Shown in pieces: positions 7,801 through 15,047 of a stretch of DNA of 15,093 nt (position 1 is its first letter; each line of letters begins with the position of its first letter). A program made the translations under genes and the position numbers. This DNA comes from Dissophora ornata. Lineage: Eukaryota > Mortierellomycota > Mortierellomycetes > Mortierellales > Mortierellaceae. The DNA is taken from assembly GCA_025201705.1 (NCBI GenBank), contig MU617354.1, forward strand, positions 1 to 15,093. The letters are read 5' to 3'. The notes beneath the pieces were generated by a model. The model ran no database searches. It was not told where the DNA came from and saw only the letters and a list, made by a program, of their open reading frames with translations.

Positions 7801-10800
7801 TCTTGGTCAGCGGAATCTTGTCTCTGAGCCGTCAATCATCCACTTCCTGGCTGACCGTGCTCAGCAGAGTAAGGAGTTCAAGGACCAACTCAACAACATT
7901 ATCCATCTTTCGAAAACGGACAGCCAAGTCAGTCAGGCTGCCGCCAACGCCATAACAATCCTGGTCCGAGCTGGTGTCCGATTCTCCGGACAAAAATTGA
8001 AAGGTATCCAGGTCCCAGGTGCCGATCTCAGCTTCGGAGTCTTCGACTCTGCACGACTTCAAGGAGCTGACCTTCGAAACACCCGGTTACAGGGCGTGTG
8101 GTTACGACAGGCCAAGCTGAACAAGGCACGTATGGACGAAGCATGGTGTGGAGAATGGCCGGGTCTCAAGGATATGGAGGGTCCCTTTGCTGTTTCGCCT
8201 GACGGAAAGACGTTTGCGGCCATCGCAACGAGCGGATCGGTTCACCTGTATAACACCTCTACCTGGGCCTTTAAAGATTCTTTGGAAGGGTACGTCAGAT
8301 CTGTGAGGCAGCTCAAGTCTGTGGGGAGACTCGTCAAGTCTGTGAGGCAGCTCAAGTCTGTGGGACACGTCAAGTATGTGAGGGAGTTCAAGTCTGTGGG
8401 GCACGTCAAGTCTGTGAAGTTCATCGTGTCTGTGGGGCCCGAGACTGCGAGGCACTCTTCAAAGAAGTCTGTGCGGCAGCTGAAGTCTGTGAGGCACCTC
8501 ATGTCTGTGTGGCGGCTGAAGTCTGTGAATAAGCTCAAGTCCAAGAGGCAGCTCCTCAAGTCCAAGAGGCAGCTCCTCAAGTATCTGAGGCAGCTCGAGA
8601 CTGCGAGGCACTTGAAGTCTGTGAGGTTAGTCGAGTCTGTGAGACACCTCAAGTTCTCGCCTGATGGTTTACTGGTCGCTACTGGTGGAGATGTGGTCGT
8701 TACTGTTGGACAGATGTTCTACCGTGGCGGTGAATATATGGTCGATTACAGCGGAATGTGGGGCATGCGGATCAGATACCATACGGCGAGGCTGTGGGAT
8801 GTGAAGACCGGTCAGTGTCTGCGCACCTTGAAAGGACACAAGGATATCCTTTCAGGGTTGGCATTTTCGCCTAGCGGCCAGCAGCTTGCAACAAGCAGTG
8901 AGGACTACACAATACGGCTCTGGGACGTTCGGACCGGTACGATGGAGCTTGTGTTCGATGGTTACCGTGAGATATCGCGCGACTGGTTTGGGTTCGATCC
9001 ACTGGAGGTTTATTACCGAGGTGGGCACGATGTAGGACGTCCCACAGTCGAGTATTCTCCTGATGGCAAAGTCTTAGCATTTTGTTTCCTCCAGGAAGCT
9101 GTGCGCCTTTGGAGTCTCGATTCCCGAGAATGCCGTCACGTATTGGACCACCCGTCGCAGGACGTGAGCGGGATGGCGTTTTCTCCTGATGGGAAACTAA
9201 TATCTACCTGTGGCTTTAATGCCAGTGTCATCACATGGGATGCGACCACCGGTAACAGTCTCTGGACCTTCAAAGATGGACAAGACTATGTCTTCTTTTC
9301 CATATCCTACTCGCCCAAATATGGCCAGCATATTGTATGTGCAGCGGGGGATGGGACCGCCAAGATTTTTGACAGAGAAACAGGACAGCCAAGGGTGATC
9401 TTGGGTGACGCTAAGAATGGCCATGCTGGGAATGGCCATTCTGGGAGTGTTTTCACGGCTGTTTTCTCCGCGGATGGCTTTCAGATTGCCACTGCTGGCA
9501 TGGACAAGACTGTACGACTTTGGGATGCTCGAACCGGTGATCCTGGTCCAGTTCTCAGAGGTCACTCGGCGCCTGTCCGAAACGTCACTTTCCTTCCAAA
9601 CAGGCCCCAGATTGCTTCCAGTAGCGACGACGGGATGATTCGGTTGTGGGATATGCGGCTGTCACATTCAATGTCAATGATGACCTCTAGTCCGCAACAA
9701 CAGCAACATGGGCCAAGACATATCGAGAAGATCACTCAAGTTTTGCATATGCCTGGCAGTCAGCATATTGCTTCTTGCTCCTCGGACTCTGTTCGAATAT
9801 GGGATAAGGAAACAGGAGAGCTTTGTCGTACCTTTCTCACGGCCCCATCTGAATTCCTCGCCATGGATGTATCCCCCTGTGGGGGCAAAATGGCCATCCT
9901 CGACAAATCTGGCACTCTGAGATATTGCGATCTCCTCTCTGGGTTTTGCAAAGAGAAATCCGTTCAAGGCCTGGAACTTGATATAGATGTAGCTGACGAA
10001 CGCGATCGTGACATTGTGTGGGCCGAGGTCGTATTTTCGAGCGATGGAAATCGGTTTGCCTGTGCTTTCCAATCGGTGGTCCAGATATGGAGTTGGTCAG
10101 CGGAAAAAGAGGAGATCGCCATACCGTTTTGCGGAGACTCAAATTGGATTTGGTATTCTGAAAAAGAGAAGGGAGACGGATATGGTTTCGTTGAGCATGT
10201 ACGCTTTTCACCCACAGGTGGCAGCCAGTTGGCGGTCGCTGACAGTGAAGGTTTCATCCGCCTCTTCGGCATGGCAACATACAAGGTCCAGCACCGTCTG
10301 AAGGTCGTGTCGTACGGAATGACCTACTCGATGGCCTACTCGCTTGATGGAATGGCGATTTGGACGATCTCGTCGGACGGTGTTCAATCGTGGGATACAC
10401 AGACAGGAGTTCCCTTCAGCAACATTGACATTGGAGGTATCGACCAACGATTTTGCGATGGATTTAGACATATCTCTCACTTTTTGTCGCAGTACGATCA
10501 TCAAATTGTGATGCTCTTGGACAGGTCGAGAGGCAGAATCCGATGGGTGGTGGATAAAAAACTCAAGACAGAAGACAAAGAGGGCCTGATTGTGGACCTG
10601 TCCCCTGACGGTCAGATGCTGGCGACCTCCAACAAGGTGAAGGTTGTTCAAGTGTGGGATTTAACGGTTGAACGCCATCATCCAGTGGCCCAGATCACCA
10701 ATCATCGGGGTCAGGTCATCGGTCTTCACTGGGTTACGACTACCACACCTGGAGCAGGACAAGGACTCTCTTTGGTTGTCAGCCGAGCTGATGGGGACAT

Positions 10801-11170
10801 CGGCGTCTGGAAACTGACGACGGGCAGATCTGATTATCAGTCACTAGGTGGACCGTGGTTTTTCAAGTCAGAAGGAACCAGTCAATCAACGGACGGCAAT
10901 GACGACAAAAACAAAAACAATAACTACAAAAACAACAGCAATCATGACAACGACAGCGGCAAGAAAGAAAACGGGGATAAGGGAATCAAAGCAGCACACC
11001 GCCAGCGCAAGAAACGCAAATTCAAGTTGGTCCTTCAATGGACATCGGCTTTCGGGAAACTCAATGCAGAGGGAGCAAGAATCAAGGGCGTCCAGGGTCT
11101 CAGTCGAACAAATGCACGTCTTTTGAAACAGAATGGTGCTTGTGGTGAGCCGACGGCTCTCGACTCCTGA
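4829..11170 (+). CDS. Giant STAND (NLR-like) protein: helical N-terminus, NACHT ATPase, pentapeptide-like stretch, WD40 repeats
   Basis: This single frame of 2,113 codons starts at the ATG in GTCGCCATGA, just after a predicted 3' splice site. The domains run as follows. Residues 1-55 are S/T/K-rich and disordered. Residues 56-94 are hydrophobic and Gly/Pro-rich. Residues about 150-600 are alpha-helical, probably ARM/HEAT-like. NACHT follows, with Walker A GESGAGKST (616-624), Walker B LILICDGYDE (685-694), sensor MVITCRT (713-719), a GNPLMLKMVLEILPDI segment near 805-825 and SYAFRHRSILEYF near 955-970. Residues 1052-1115 are pentapeptide-like (GADLSFGVFD, GADLRNTRLQG). About 14-15 WD40 units follow, residues 1117-2010 (AFSPSGQQLATSSEDYTIRL). 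The tail is N/D/K-rich (2022-2051), then basic (HRQRKKRKFK). All NACHT nucleotide-binding motifs look intact, so it should be a competent switch. The family senses ligands with WD40 propellers and signals after oligomerisation. The downstream effector is unknown, and no known N-terminal effector domain is recognisable. Confidence 0.9.
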   Translation: MTKSTPPQSQTSPGNSQSKTSSGSPEAKKKFLFSLLSSKKATKSSKGGQDQTVNSGLVAATMLGIACGIPMVTPSLAPVLAIQTAFISPYIFAGNVPRREGEISPPTLYNRIEDTSQLALCASLLAKSVGAVPSPPPALSSNNNPAWDKLSSVQHEWIQDMAEDSLESQHLHQLMASMVYNFVQQSKNDFESVREILLLGPVLEREPYCALVGWFHRQLHSHTQLEPEIIRGLIQLIQDASPKILKSDDVAQILRSLSIRLTDSLQTDKENSICLALATATILVIMAECEVPDLDKQEFQPLLDALLERRKDTDLFVKYQAEYAYQALLLVHEDETELKKFVHHFFGFSGGLLTMSGVITLDFSGVPGGLPDVIKGGRGMFSSLKQALGSEEKNPWYLAIREAENRAREGRFSDLNKLICEVPCRQDPLFQWGICQLLGEIAVGSWWEEIVRGQAIKFLGEMFRVNAGPTQNEIIRGWVLNILRHISNLPADSSSVAINTSLAISNEAIAAQARTLIQDLEKEGVKALLFSNPLRSRLVSPKSSRLLKEVNKHPDLELALRRLRRRRLRGYNEKGDFYIEPMSKPSLMASDDNLKPLIDRVDVFLKESGTVMLILGESGAGKSTFNRHLENELWKEYEAGGSIPLFIDLKDLEKPREDMIREQLRRYSEDFSDNHIFDLKQSRRLILICDGYDECPELFNLHTSNCLNGLQQMVITCRTLALGPHYKSDFEPEEDAAAYPQSRAHLSNRYEEAVIVPFSVGQIEEYIKHYATASEIREIFDEEPEPVWTAAQYMERLEGIANWVELVGNPLMLKMVLEILPDIAESKPQVARADVYDAFVEKNFYKEHGRLKKQRHRMDRDSLAVFNPMTRDEFILLGIDFSKRLSGFIFTENNGVNSVDIAAAERERGWKVKFFGKDAKVRMLRDSSQLVSRTSKEESSRLIYIKNRDDAKKNSYAFRHRSILEYFYSRLIYDPSEDPPAATPSPIASHPLGQRNLVSEPSIIHFLADRAQQSKEFKDQLNNIIHLSKTDSQVSQAAANAITILVRAGVRFSGQKLKGIQVPGADLSFGVFDSARLQGADLRNTRLQGVWLRQAKLNKARMDEAWCGEWPGLKDMEGPFAVSPDGKTFAAIATSGSVHLYNTSTWAFKDSLEGYVRSVRQLKSVGRLVKSVRQLKSVGHVKYVREFKSVGHVKSVKFIVSVGPETARHSSKKSVRQLKSVRHLMSVWRLKSVNKLKSKRQLLKSKRQLLKYLRQLETARHLKSVRLVESVRHLKFSPDGLLVATGGDVVVTVGQMFYRGGEYMVDYSGMWGMRIRYHTARLWDVKTGQCLRTLKGHKDILSGLAFSPSGQQLATSSEDYTIRLWDVRTGTMELVFDGYREISRDWFGFDPLEVYYRGGHDVGRPTVEYSPDGKVLAFCFLQEAVRLWSLDSRECRHVLDHPSQDVSGMAFSPDGKLISTCGFNASVITWDATTGNSLWTFKDGQDYVFFSISYSPKYGQHIVCAAGDGTAKIFDRETGQPRVILGDAKNGHAGNGHSGSVFTAVFSADGFQIATAGMDKTVRLWDARTGDPGPVLRGHSAPVRNVTFLPNRPQIASSSDDGMIRLWDMRLSHSMSMMTSSPQQQQHGPRHIEKITQVLHMPGSQHIASCSSDSVRIWDKETGELCRTFLTAPSEFLAMDVSPCGGKMAILDKSGTLRYCDLLSGFCKEKSVQGLELDIDVADERDRDIVWAEVVFSSDGNRFACAFQSVVQIWSWSAEKEEIAIPFCGDSNWIWYSEKEKGDGYGFVEHVRFSPTGGSQLAVADSEGFIRLFGMATYKVQHRLKVVSYGMTYSMAYSLDGMAIWTISSDGVQSWDTQTGVPFSNIDIGGIDQRFCDGFRHISHFLSQYDHQIVMLLDRSRGRIRWVVDKKLKTEDKEGLIVDLSPDGQMLATSNKVKVVQVWDLTVERHHPVAQITNHRGQVIGLHWVTTTTPGAGQGLSLVVSRADGDIGVWKLTTGRSDYQSLGGPWFFKSEGTSQSTDGNDDKNKNNNYKNNSNHDNDSGKKENGDKGIKAAHRQRKKRKFKLVLQWTSAFGKLNAEGARIKGVQGLSRTNARLLKQNGACGEPTALDS
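8300..8653 (+). repeat. In-frame 18-bp minisatellite inside the WD40 region (about 19 hexapeptide units)
   Basis: About 354 bp of degenerate tandem copies of an 18-bp unit like TCTGTGAGGCAGCTCAAG encode SVRQLK-type hexapeptides (SVRQLK, SVGHVK, SVRHLM, SVWRLK, SVNKLK), residues 1158-1275. Two adjacent 21-bp variants (SKRQLLK twice) and one irregular stretch (about 8440-8470) keep the frame. The array sits between the first WD40 unit and the KFSPDG strand of the next. Its unit resembles the peptide that normally precedes that strand (SVRHLK then FSPDG), so it probably arose by duplication of that strand. The product is strongly cationic. Confidence 0.9.
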
Positions 11171-11326
11171 AAAGTATTGTCCAGTCTCAAGAGCCACCGG
11201 ACCCATGGAGACCAAGCAGCCAAGAGCCATGACCACGTGCCTGTGGACAACGACGAATCTGTTCTCGAAAAGGCAGCTGACAAGATTGGGGGAACCGAGC
11301 AGGCATTCATAGAGGATTGGAAGTAG
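11171..11326 (+). other. Open frame continuing in phase past the STAND stop codon
   Basis: After the TGA at 11168-11170 the same frame stays open for 51 codons to a TAG at 11324. It encodes a hydrophilic stretch containing SHDHVPVDNDESVLEKAADK. The next base context (TGA AAA) is not the known UGA-CUA readthrough context. It may be an older C-terminus cut off by a stop, or simply a 3' UTR. Confidence 0.3.
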
Positions 11327-11820
11327 CAATGACTACTACTTGAAGTCCTTCAAGCCCGAGCATTTTCAAGACAGACCGATAACTTCCAAATTGCGAAAGC
11401 TCCCATGCAGAATTCCCAGTGTCGTGAACTAGAGCAAGGCAAGGGCAAAATGACCTTCACTGTGGCAAGGCAAGGGAAAGTGGAAGGCAAGGACAAGGAC
11501 AGGGAAGACGAAGGATGCAAGAAGGAATGTATTCAAGTTACTAGGTACAGATCTATGGAAACGGGGAGAGGGAGACTATATATACTAGTCTAGCGTGTGT
11601 GGCGAGAGAGTGTCTTGGCAAGAGGCGATAAATTACAAATTAATAAATTAATGCAATTTCTACTGTGCCCAGGGGCTAAGCAGGTCGTAGTGCGCGACAG
11701 CGGTCCAGTGGACACAAACCCTATCATCATCGAGCGATCCATAGGTAGAAGCCAGAAGTTTACTTGGAGCGGCGCAGTGACTGGACCAGCTGTAGTGTGG
11801 ACTGTCATGTTGCATCCTAT
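11327..11820. other. 3' flank of the STAND gene and spacer
   Basis: A purine-rich tract with repeated GGCAAGG/GGACAAGG motifs occupies about 11431-11525. A small inverted repeat AGACTA/TAGTCT surrounds TATATAC at 11573-11591. From about 11652 to 11827 a plus-strand frame beginning at an ATG reads plausibly as protein (RSQKFTWSGAVTGPAVVW). It may be a detached first part of the downstream HET-like pseudogene, but it is in another phase and unproven. Confidence 0.35.
11642..11647 (+). terminator. Candidate polyadenylation signal for the STAND gene
   Basis: AATAAA lies in an AT-rich patch 472 bp after the TGA, and 316 bp after the second stop of the extended frame. It is the first canonical signal downstream. 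Confidence 0.35.
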
Positions 11821-12256
11821 CTACTGACCCACTTAAGTCGATCATCACTTCCAAATTTTCCCGAAAACATAGTTGCGAGTCCTCCGCACACGCTCTCTGG
11901 TGCTGTGCTCGAGCCTCAGGCCCTGAACGATCTGATCTCCGACTGGAAGGGGAAGGAGGTAAAGCCTGCTGAACCTTTTCGCGCCCATACCGGCATCAAG
12001 AGTCATGTTTCCAAGCTAATTTGCTATGCTACTCGCACACAATAGACTCCGTTGAGCCAACCCGAACAGAGCGATCTTGAGAAGCAATTCATAAAGAGTA
12101 TGGAGTTATCCGCTAAGAACTACGCGAACTCAATTCCGCGTCCTCAACGTATGAGCGGCAAGAGCAACCACTTTGTGTCGCTGAGCAACGACGTCAAGCG
12201 GCTCAGCGAGCAGGCCGAGAAGGCAGGATTCGAGACCATCCCCGGATTTGCATCCA

Positions 12257-12320
12257 GTGAGGCATTTAACTGATATTGATTATTGTTCTCTATAACCTAT
12301 GTCTCTTATTTCTTATTTAG
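12257..12320 (+). other. Possible intron in the HET-like locus
   Basis: The donor is CCA|GTGAGG and a TTTAAC branch-like sequence follows early. A long T-rich tract leads to CTTATTTAG. The 64-nt length is not a multiple of three and does not restore the downstream phase. It contains the frame-ending TGA at 12271. Confidence 0.4.
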
Positions 12321-13492
12321 GATATTTTCCTACAATGGCGGGGATTCACAGCAGTTACTAATGTCCAGAACGGCTATCTTTCATCTTCAGATCTCCTACA
12401 ACGACGATGGCAGCATCAAGGACTCCCCCACCAGCGACGTCCGCCAGGACAAAAACGTCAAGCGAGAGGAGGGTTTTGGGCACGGGATGGATTTCCCTGC
12501 AAAAGTCACGCTCTTTGTGGAGGGATACCACAGCCCACCTACTGAGAGATGGGTCGCGTCCTCGGTGAGTGATACCCGGACTTTGAATGGAACCGACCCG
12601 CAGGCGAGCTTGCAAGCTAGCAACAAAAATCTATCCCCGATGTTGAATGATGGTGCCATTCTCGAGCTCGCCGACATGGTGTACAACTGTGCCGTCAATG
12701 GCGAAGATATTGGTGTTTCTGCCCGTTGTGCCACAATTATGAGCAAGCTTCGGATTCTTCCTAAAGGAAGTTTGTGCGATTATTGCTTTGGAGAGCCTTA
12801 TTGGCGTTATGGACCATTAGGCGACATGGTTCGAGATTGTGCGCATGAATTGGAAGCCGACAACTCCTCGACCATTGAGCCTGGCCAAGTTGATCCTTTG
12901 ATCGAGATCACCTGGAAGAGCGTTAGCGCAATTGTTGACAAATGGGGACAGTCTCTTCGCGAAAAGCTGAGTATGGACGACTACAGGAACATCAATCAGG
13001 TAGATGGCGGCCAGAGTTTTCTCCACTACAGCCAGTTGCTGAGCGCCATCCAGACGTTCCATGCTTTAAAGGCTGGGGTGTCATTGCCAACGGTTCTGAG
13101 GGAATGCTGAATGGTGCTGGCGTGGACGAGCAATATCCGGGTACTGGAAGTCACGTCATGGAAACGATTGTCCATGATAACAACCATATGTGGATCGACT
13201 GTGCTGCGGGACTTCAGAACGGGAAGTTTGAATTGACTGAATCCTCGGTAGATCATATGGATCAGTATGCCTGTGTCTCATACACACCTGGGGGCGTGGC
13301 TGTTGTAAGGGTGAGAACCTTTGTGGAGCCCCTGAAGAGTGTAGGAAGAAGCACGTTTGCTTCGAGGAATGGGGGGGCTACTGGGACGCCCGCCATATAG
13401 TGAAAGCTGTTTTAGACACAGAATGGGACGGGATGTTGTGGCTCGACTGGGTTGATATTCCCGAGCAGGTCGACGTGCAGATCAAAACGCAG

Positions 13493-13588
13493 AGCGACAC
13501 GGAGAGCGACACGGAGAGCGACACGGAGAGCGACACGTAGAGCGACACGGAGAGCGACACGGAGAGCGACACGGAGAGCTACACGCGG
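13493..13588 (+). repeat. In-frame 12-bp minisatellite in the HET-like locus (8 units)
   Basis: Eight copies of AGCGACACGGAG encode SDTE. Units 1-3 and 5-7 are identical. Unit 4 ends in TAG instead of GAG. Unit 8 is diverged (AGCTACACGCGG). The array lies between the LWLDWVDIPEQ and YPDATRVFVFVP motifs, and a basic linker (RRDRKKAKED) follows it. Confidence 0.95.
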
Positions 13589-14605
13589 AGAGACAGAAAA
13601 AAAGCAAAAGAGGATGCCTTCCGGAACAACAACAAAAAGGCCAACAAGGTCAAAACACAAGCGGAACTGTATCCTGATGCAACTCGCGTGTTTGTGTTTG
13701 TTCCTAACGACGATTTCGAATCCATCAAGAGTGCCCTATGTCTGAGTGAGACTGCTGCCAGCATCAATGAGTTCGTCAAATTGATTCGTTTACTCGATCG
13801 TGTTAAGTGGTTCTCTTCTCAATGGACGCTGCAGGAGATGTTTCTGAGCTACGAGCGCATGATGGTTTTAAGCCCTGGCGGCAAGTCTATTCCCTGTGGA
13901 TGGCTAGTGGATTTGAAGATTCGTTTAGCTGCCTTACTTGAGAAACATTGGATGTGCCTGAAGGAGGATGACTTGGCAGCGCTCAATGCCCTTGCAATTT
14001 TGCAGCTCGGCATTTATGATCCAGGGCGCATGGTCACGGCTCTACTGATGCGTTGTCGTGGAAACTTGGTCCGATATAGTCGCGTAAAGCCGAAAATGTT
14101 GGGGGCGCTCGATGCTATACGAGATGGACTGATTAGTGACGTGCCAGGAGGACTGCCAGCTCGTGCCCAGCTTATGCGCTTGGCAGTGAATCAGCACGAT
14201 GTGAGTTGGCTGGCCTTCCAGGCTAAACCCGCAAGTGGAGAGGTCATTTTGCCAACAATGCCAGTGTATGGGGCAACATGGCCTGCAGCAGGACAATGGC
14301 AAACAGTCTGCGACCTGAGACCCACTGGCGCTGGGCTGCTATGGTTTGGAGCTACTGGCACGGTTAGGTTGCCTGAGGCGGACGAGCCCTGGTTCTGGTT
14401 TGATCATGACGTTCCACCTGAGCGCAGAACCCAGGTCACATACCGGGTCATTGTTCTCTGTGTGAAACATGCTCGTGCGCGCAGTGAACATTGGCTTGGG
14501 CTACTTGTGTCTAGAAATTCGGGACGAGCGGAGCGTCTCGGAGGTTGTGTGCTGCTGTCCGCTCAGGTGCAGTTGTTCGAGTCAGGAGCGGTCCTGATAG
14601 TGTGA

Positions 14606-14696
14606 GAGTATGAAATAATATCCTCGTTCTCCAATATAAAATTATCTCCCTGTTCAACATACGCGAAAGTTATCATTCATTCATTATGAGTGACCA
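14606..14696. other. 3' flank of the HET-like locus
   Basis: This short AT-rich stretch contains CCAATATAAAAT (about 14631-14642), a weak AATAAA-like polyadenylation signal 26 bp after the last stop. A tandem CATT (TCATTCATTCATT) precedes the motif cluster. Confidence 0.35.
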
Positions 14697-14808
14697 GAAT
14701 TAGGTGTGCGCACACCTAGCACACACCCAGTCATGCACACCTAATTCGGGATTTTGATTAACACTAGTGCGAATGACCTGCACACCTATCGCACTGACTG
14801 CACACCTA
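14697..14808. repeat. GCACACCTA motif cluster with 18-bp palindrome and 13-bp inverted repeat
   Basis: GAATTAGGTGTGC (14697-14709) is the exact reverse complement of 14735-14747. TAGGTGTGCGCACACCTA (14701-14718) is a perfect 18-bp palindrome. GCACACCTA recurs at 14710, 14735, 14780 and 14800. A further pair, AGTGCGA and TCGCACT (14766 and 14789), flanks one copy. This density of direct and inverted motifs resembles subterminal repeats of a DNA transposon, or a protein-binding array. No target duplication is visible. Confidence 0.7.
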
Positions 14809-14829
14809 ACATTTGACAATGAATTATGG

Positions 14830-15047
14830 ACTAATTTTATTGGCAATCGAAATTCAACTAGTCCTTGGTAGTCCTTGACAATGTAGTCGCTGTCCATGCC
14901 GGGCCCAACGAGGTCGAAAGCTCTCTGAGAACGATCTTGCGTCTGACTCACTGCCTCTCGACCTCGGTTGAACGGCCACTGCTCATTTGATCTGGGAAAA
15001 AGATGGGTGGTGAGATCAAAGCCTCGCCTGCGTCTGTAGCTCCTGTG
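14830..15047 (-). pseudogene. Coding-like minus-strand fragment, unknown protein
   Basis: On the minus strand a frame is open from 15047 down past 14830. It reads like protein, with SNEQWPFNRG, RSQRAFDLVGPGMDSDY and VKDYQGLVEF. There is no ATG near its beginning and a TGA stands upstream (15048-15050), so it could be an exon or an eroded gene fragment. A TTTTTCCCAG splice-acceptor-like sequence occurs on the same strand near 14993-15002. The frame runs on into the GCACACCTA cluster, where it becomes repeat-derived. I do not recognise the family. It may belong to a mobile element extending beyond the window. Confidence 0.3.

Larger units (their letters stand above)
11821..14605 (+). pseudogene. 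Broken gene with HET (heterokaryon-incompatibility)-like domain
   Basis: Coding-like sequence runs through three frames. The HET-like signature is YACVSYTPGG (about 13265-13294, matching the family's Y-ALSYxWG start), then LWLDWVDIPEQ (about 13439-13471), YPDATRVFVFVP (about 13670-13705) and WFSSQWTLQEMFLS (about 13811-13850, matching RgWTLQE). Lesions in order are a TAG at 12043-12045 with the frame open on both sides, a frameshift near 13065-13105, a second near 13311-13345 and a TAG at 13538-13540 inside the minisatellite. A probable intron (12257-12320, GTGAGG to TTTAG) leaves the wrong phase, so either the boundaries are wrong or another indel is present. No in-frame ATG marks the true start, and the 5' limit is arbitrary. 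HET proteins trigger cell death on non-self contact in ascomycetes; this copy is probably dead. Unrecognised introns could explain at most some of the breaks. Confidence 0.7.

Noticed and set aside
8242..8652. Antisense open frame over the 18-bp repeat (LTDL-type repeats)
   Set aside because: A repeat of 3n length open on one strand is readily open on others. The sense frame is continuous with WD40 on both sides, so this is a shadow.
8300..8653. CRISPR-like array
   Set aside because: There are no spacers; the units are contiguous and coding, in a eukaryotic gene.
13305..13344. Short intron explaining the second HET frameshift (GTAAGG to GTAG)
   Set aside because: At 40 nt it is very short, and removal does not give the downstream phase, so a frameshift is preferred.
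13378..13779. Antisense and alternative-frame ORFs over the 12-bp repeat (SVSL, RVAL, RATR repeats)
   Set aside because: These are repeat-driven shadows. Only the SDTE frame joins HET-like motifs on both sides.
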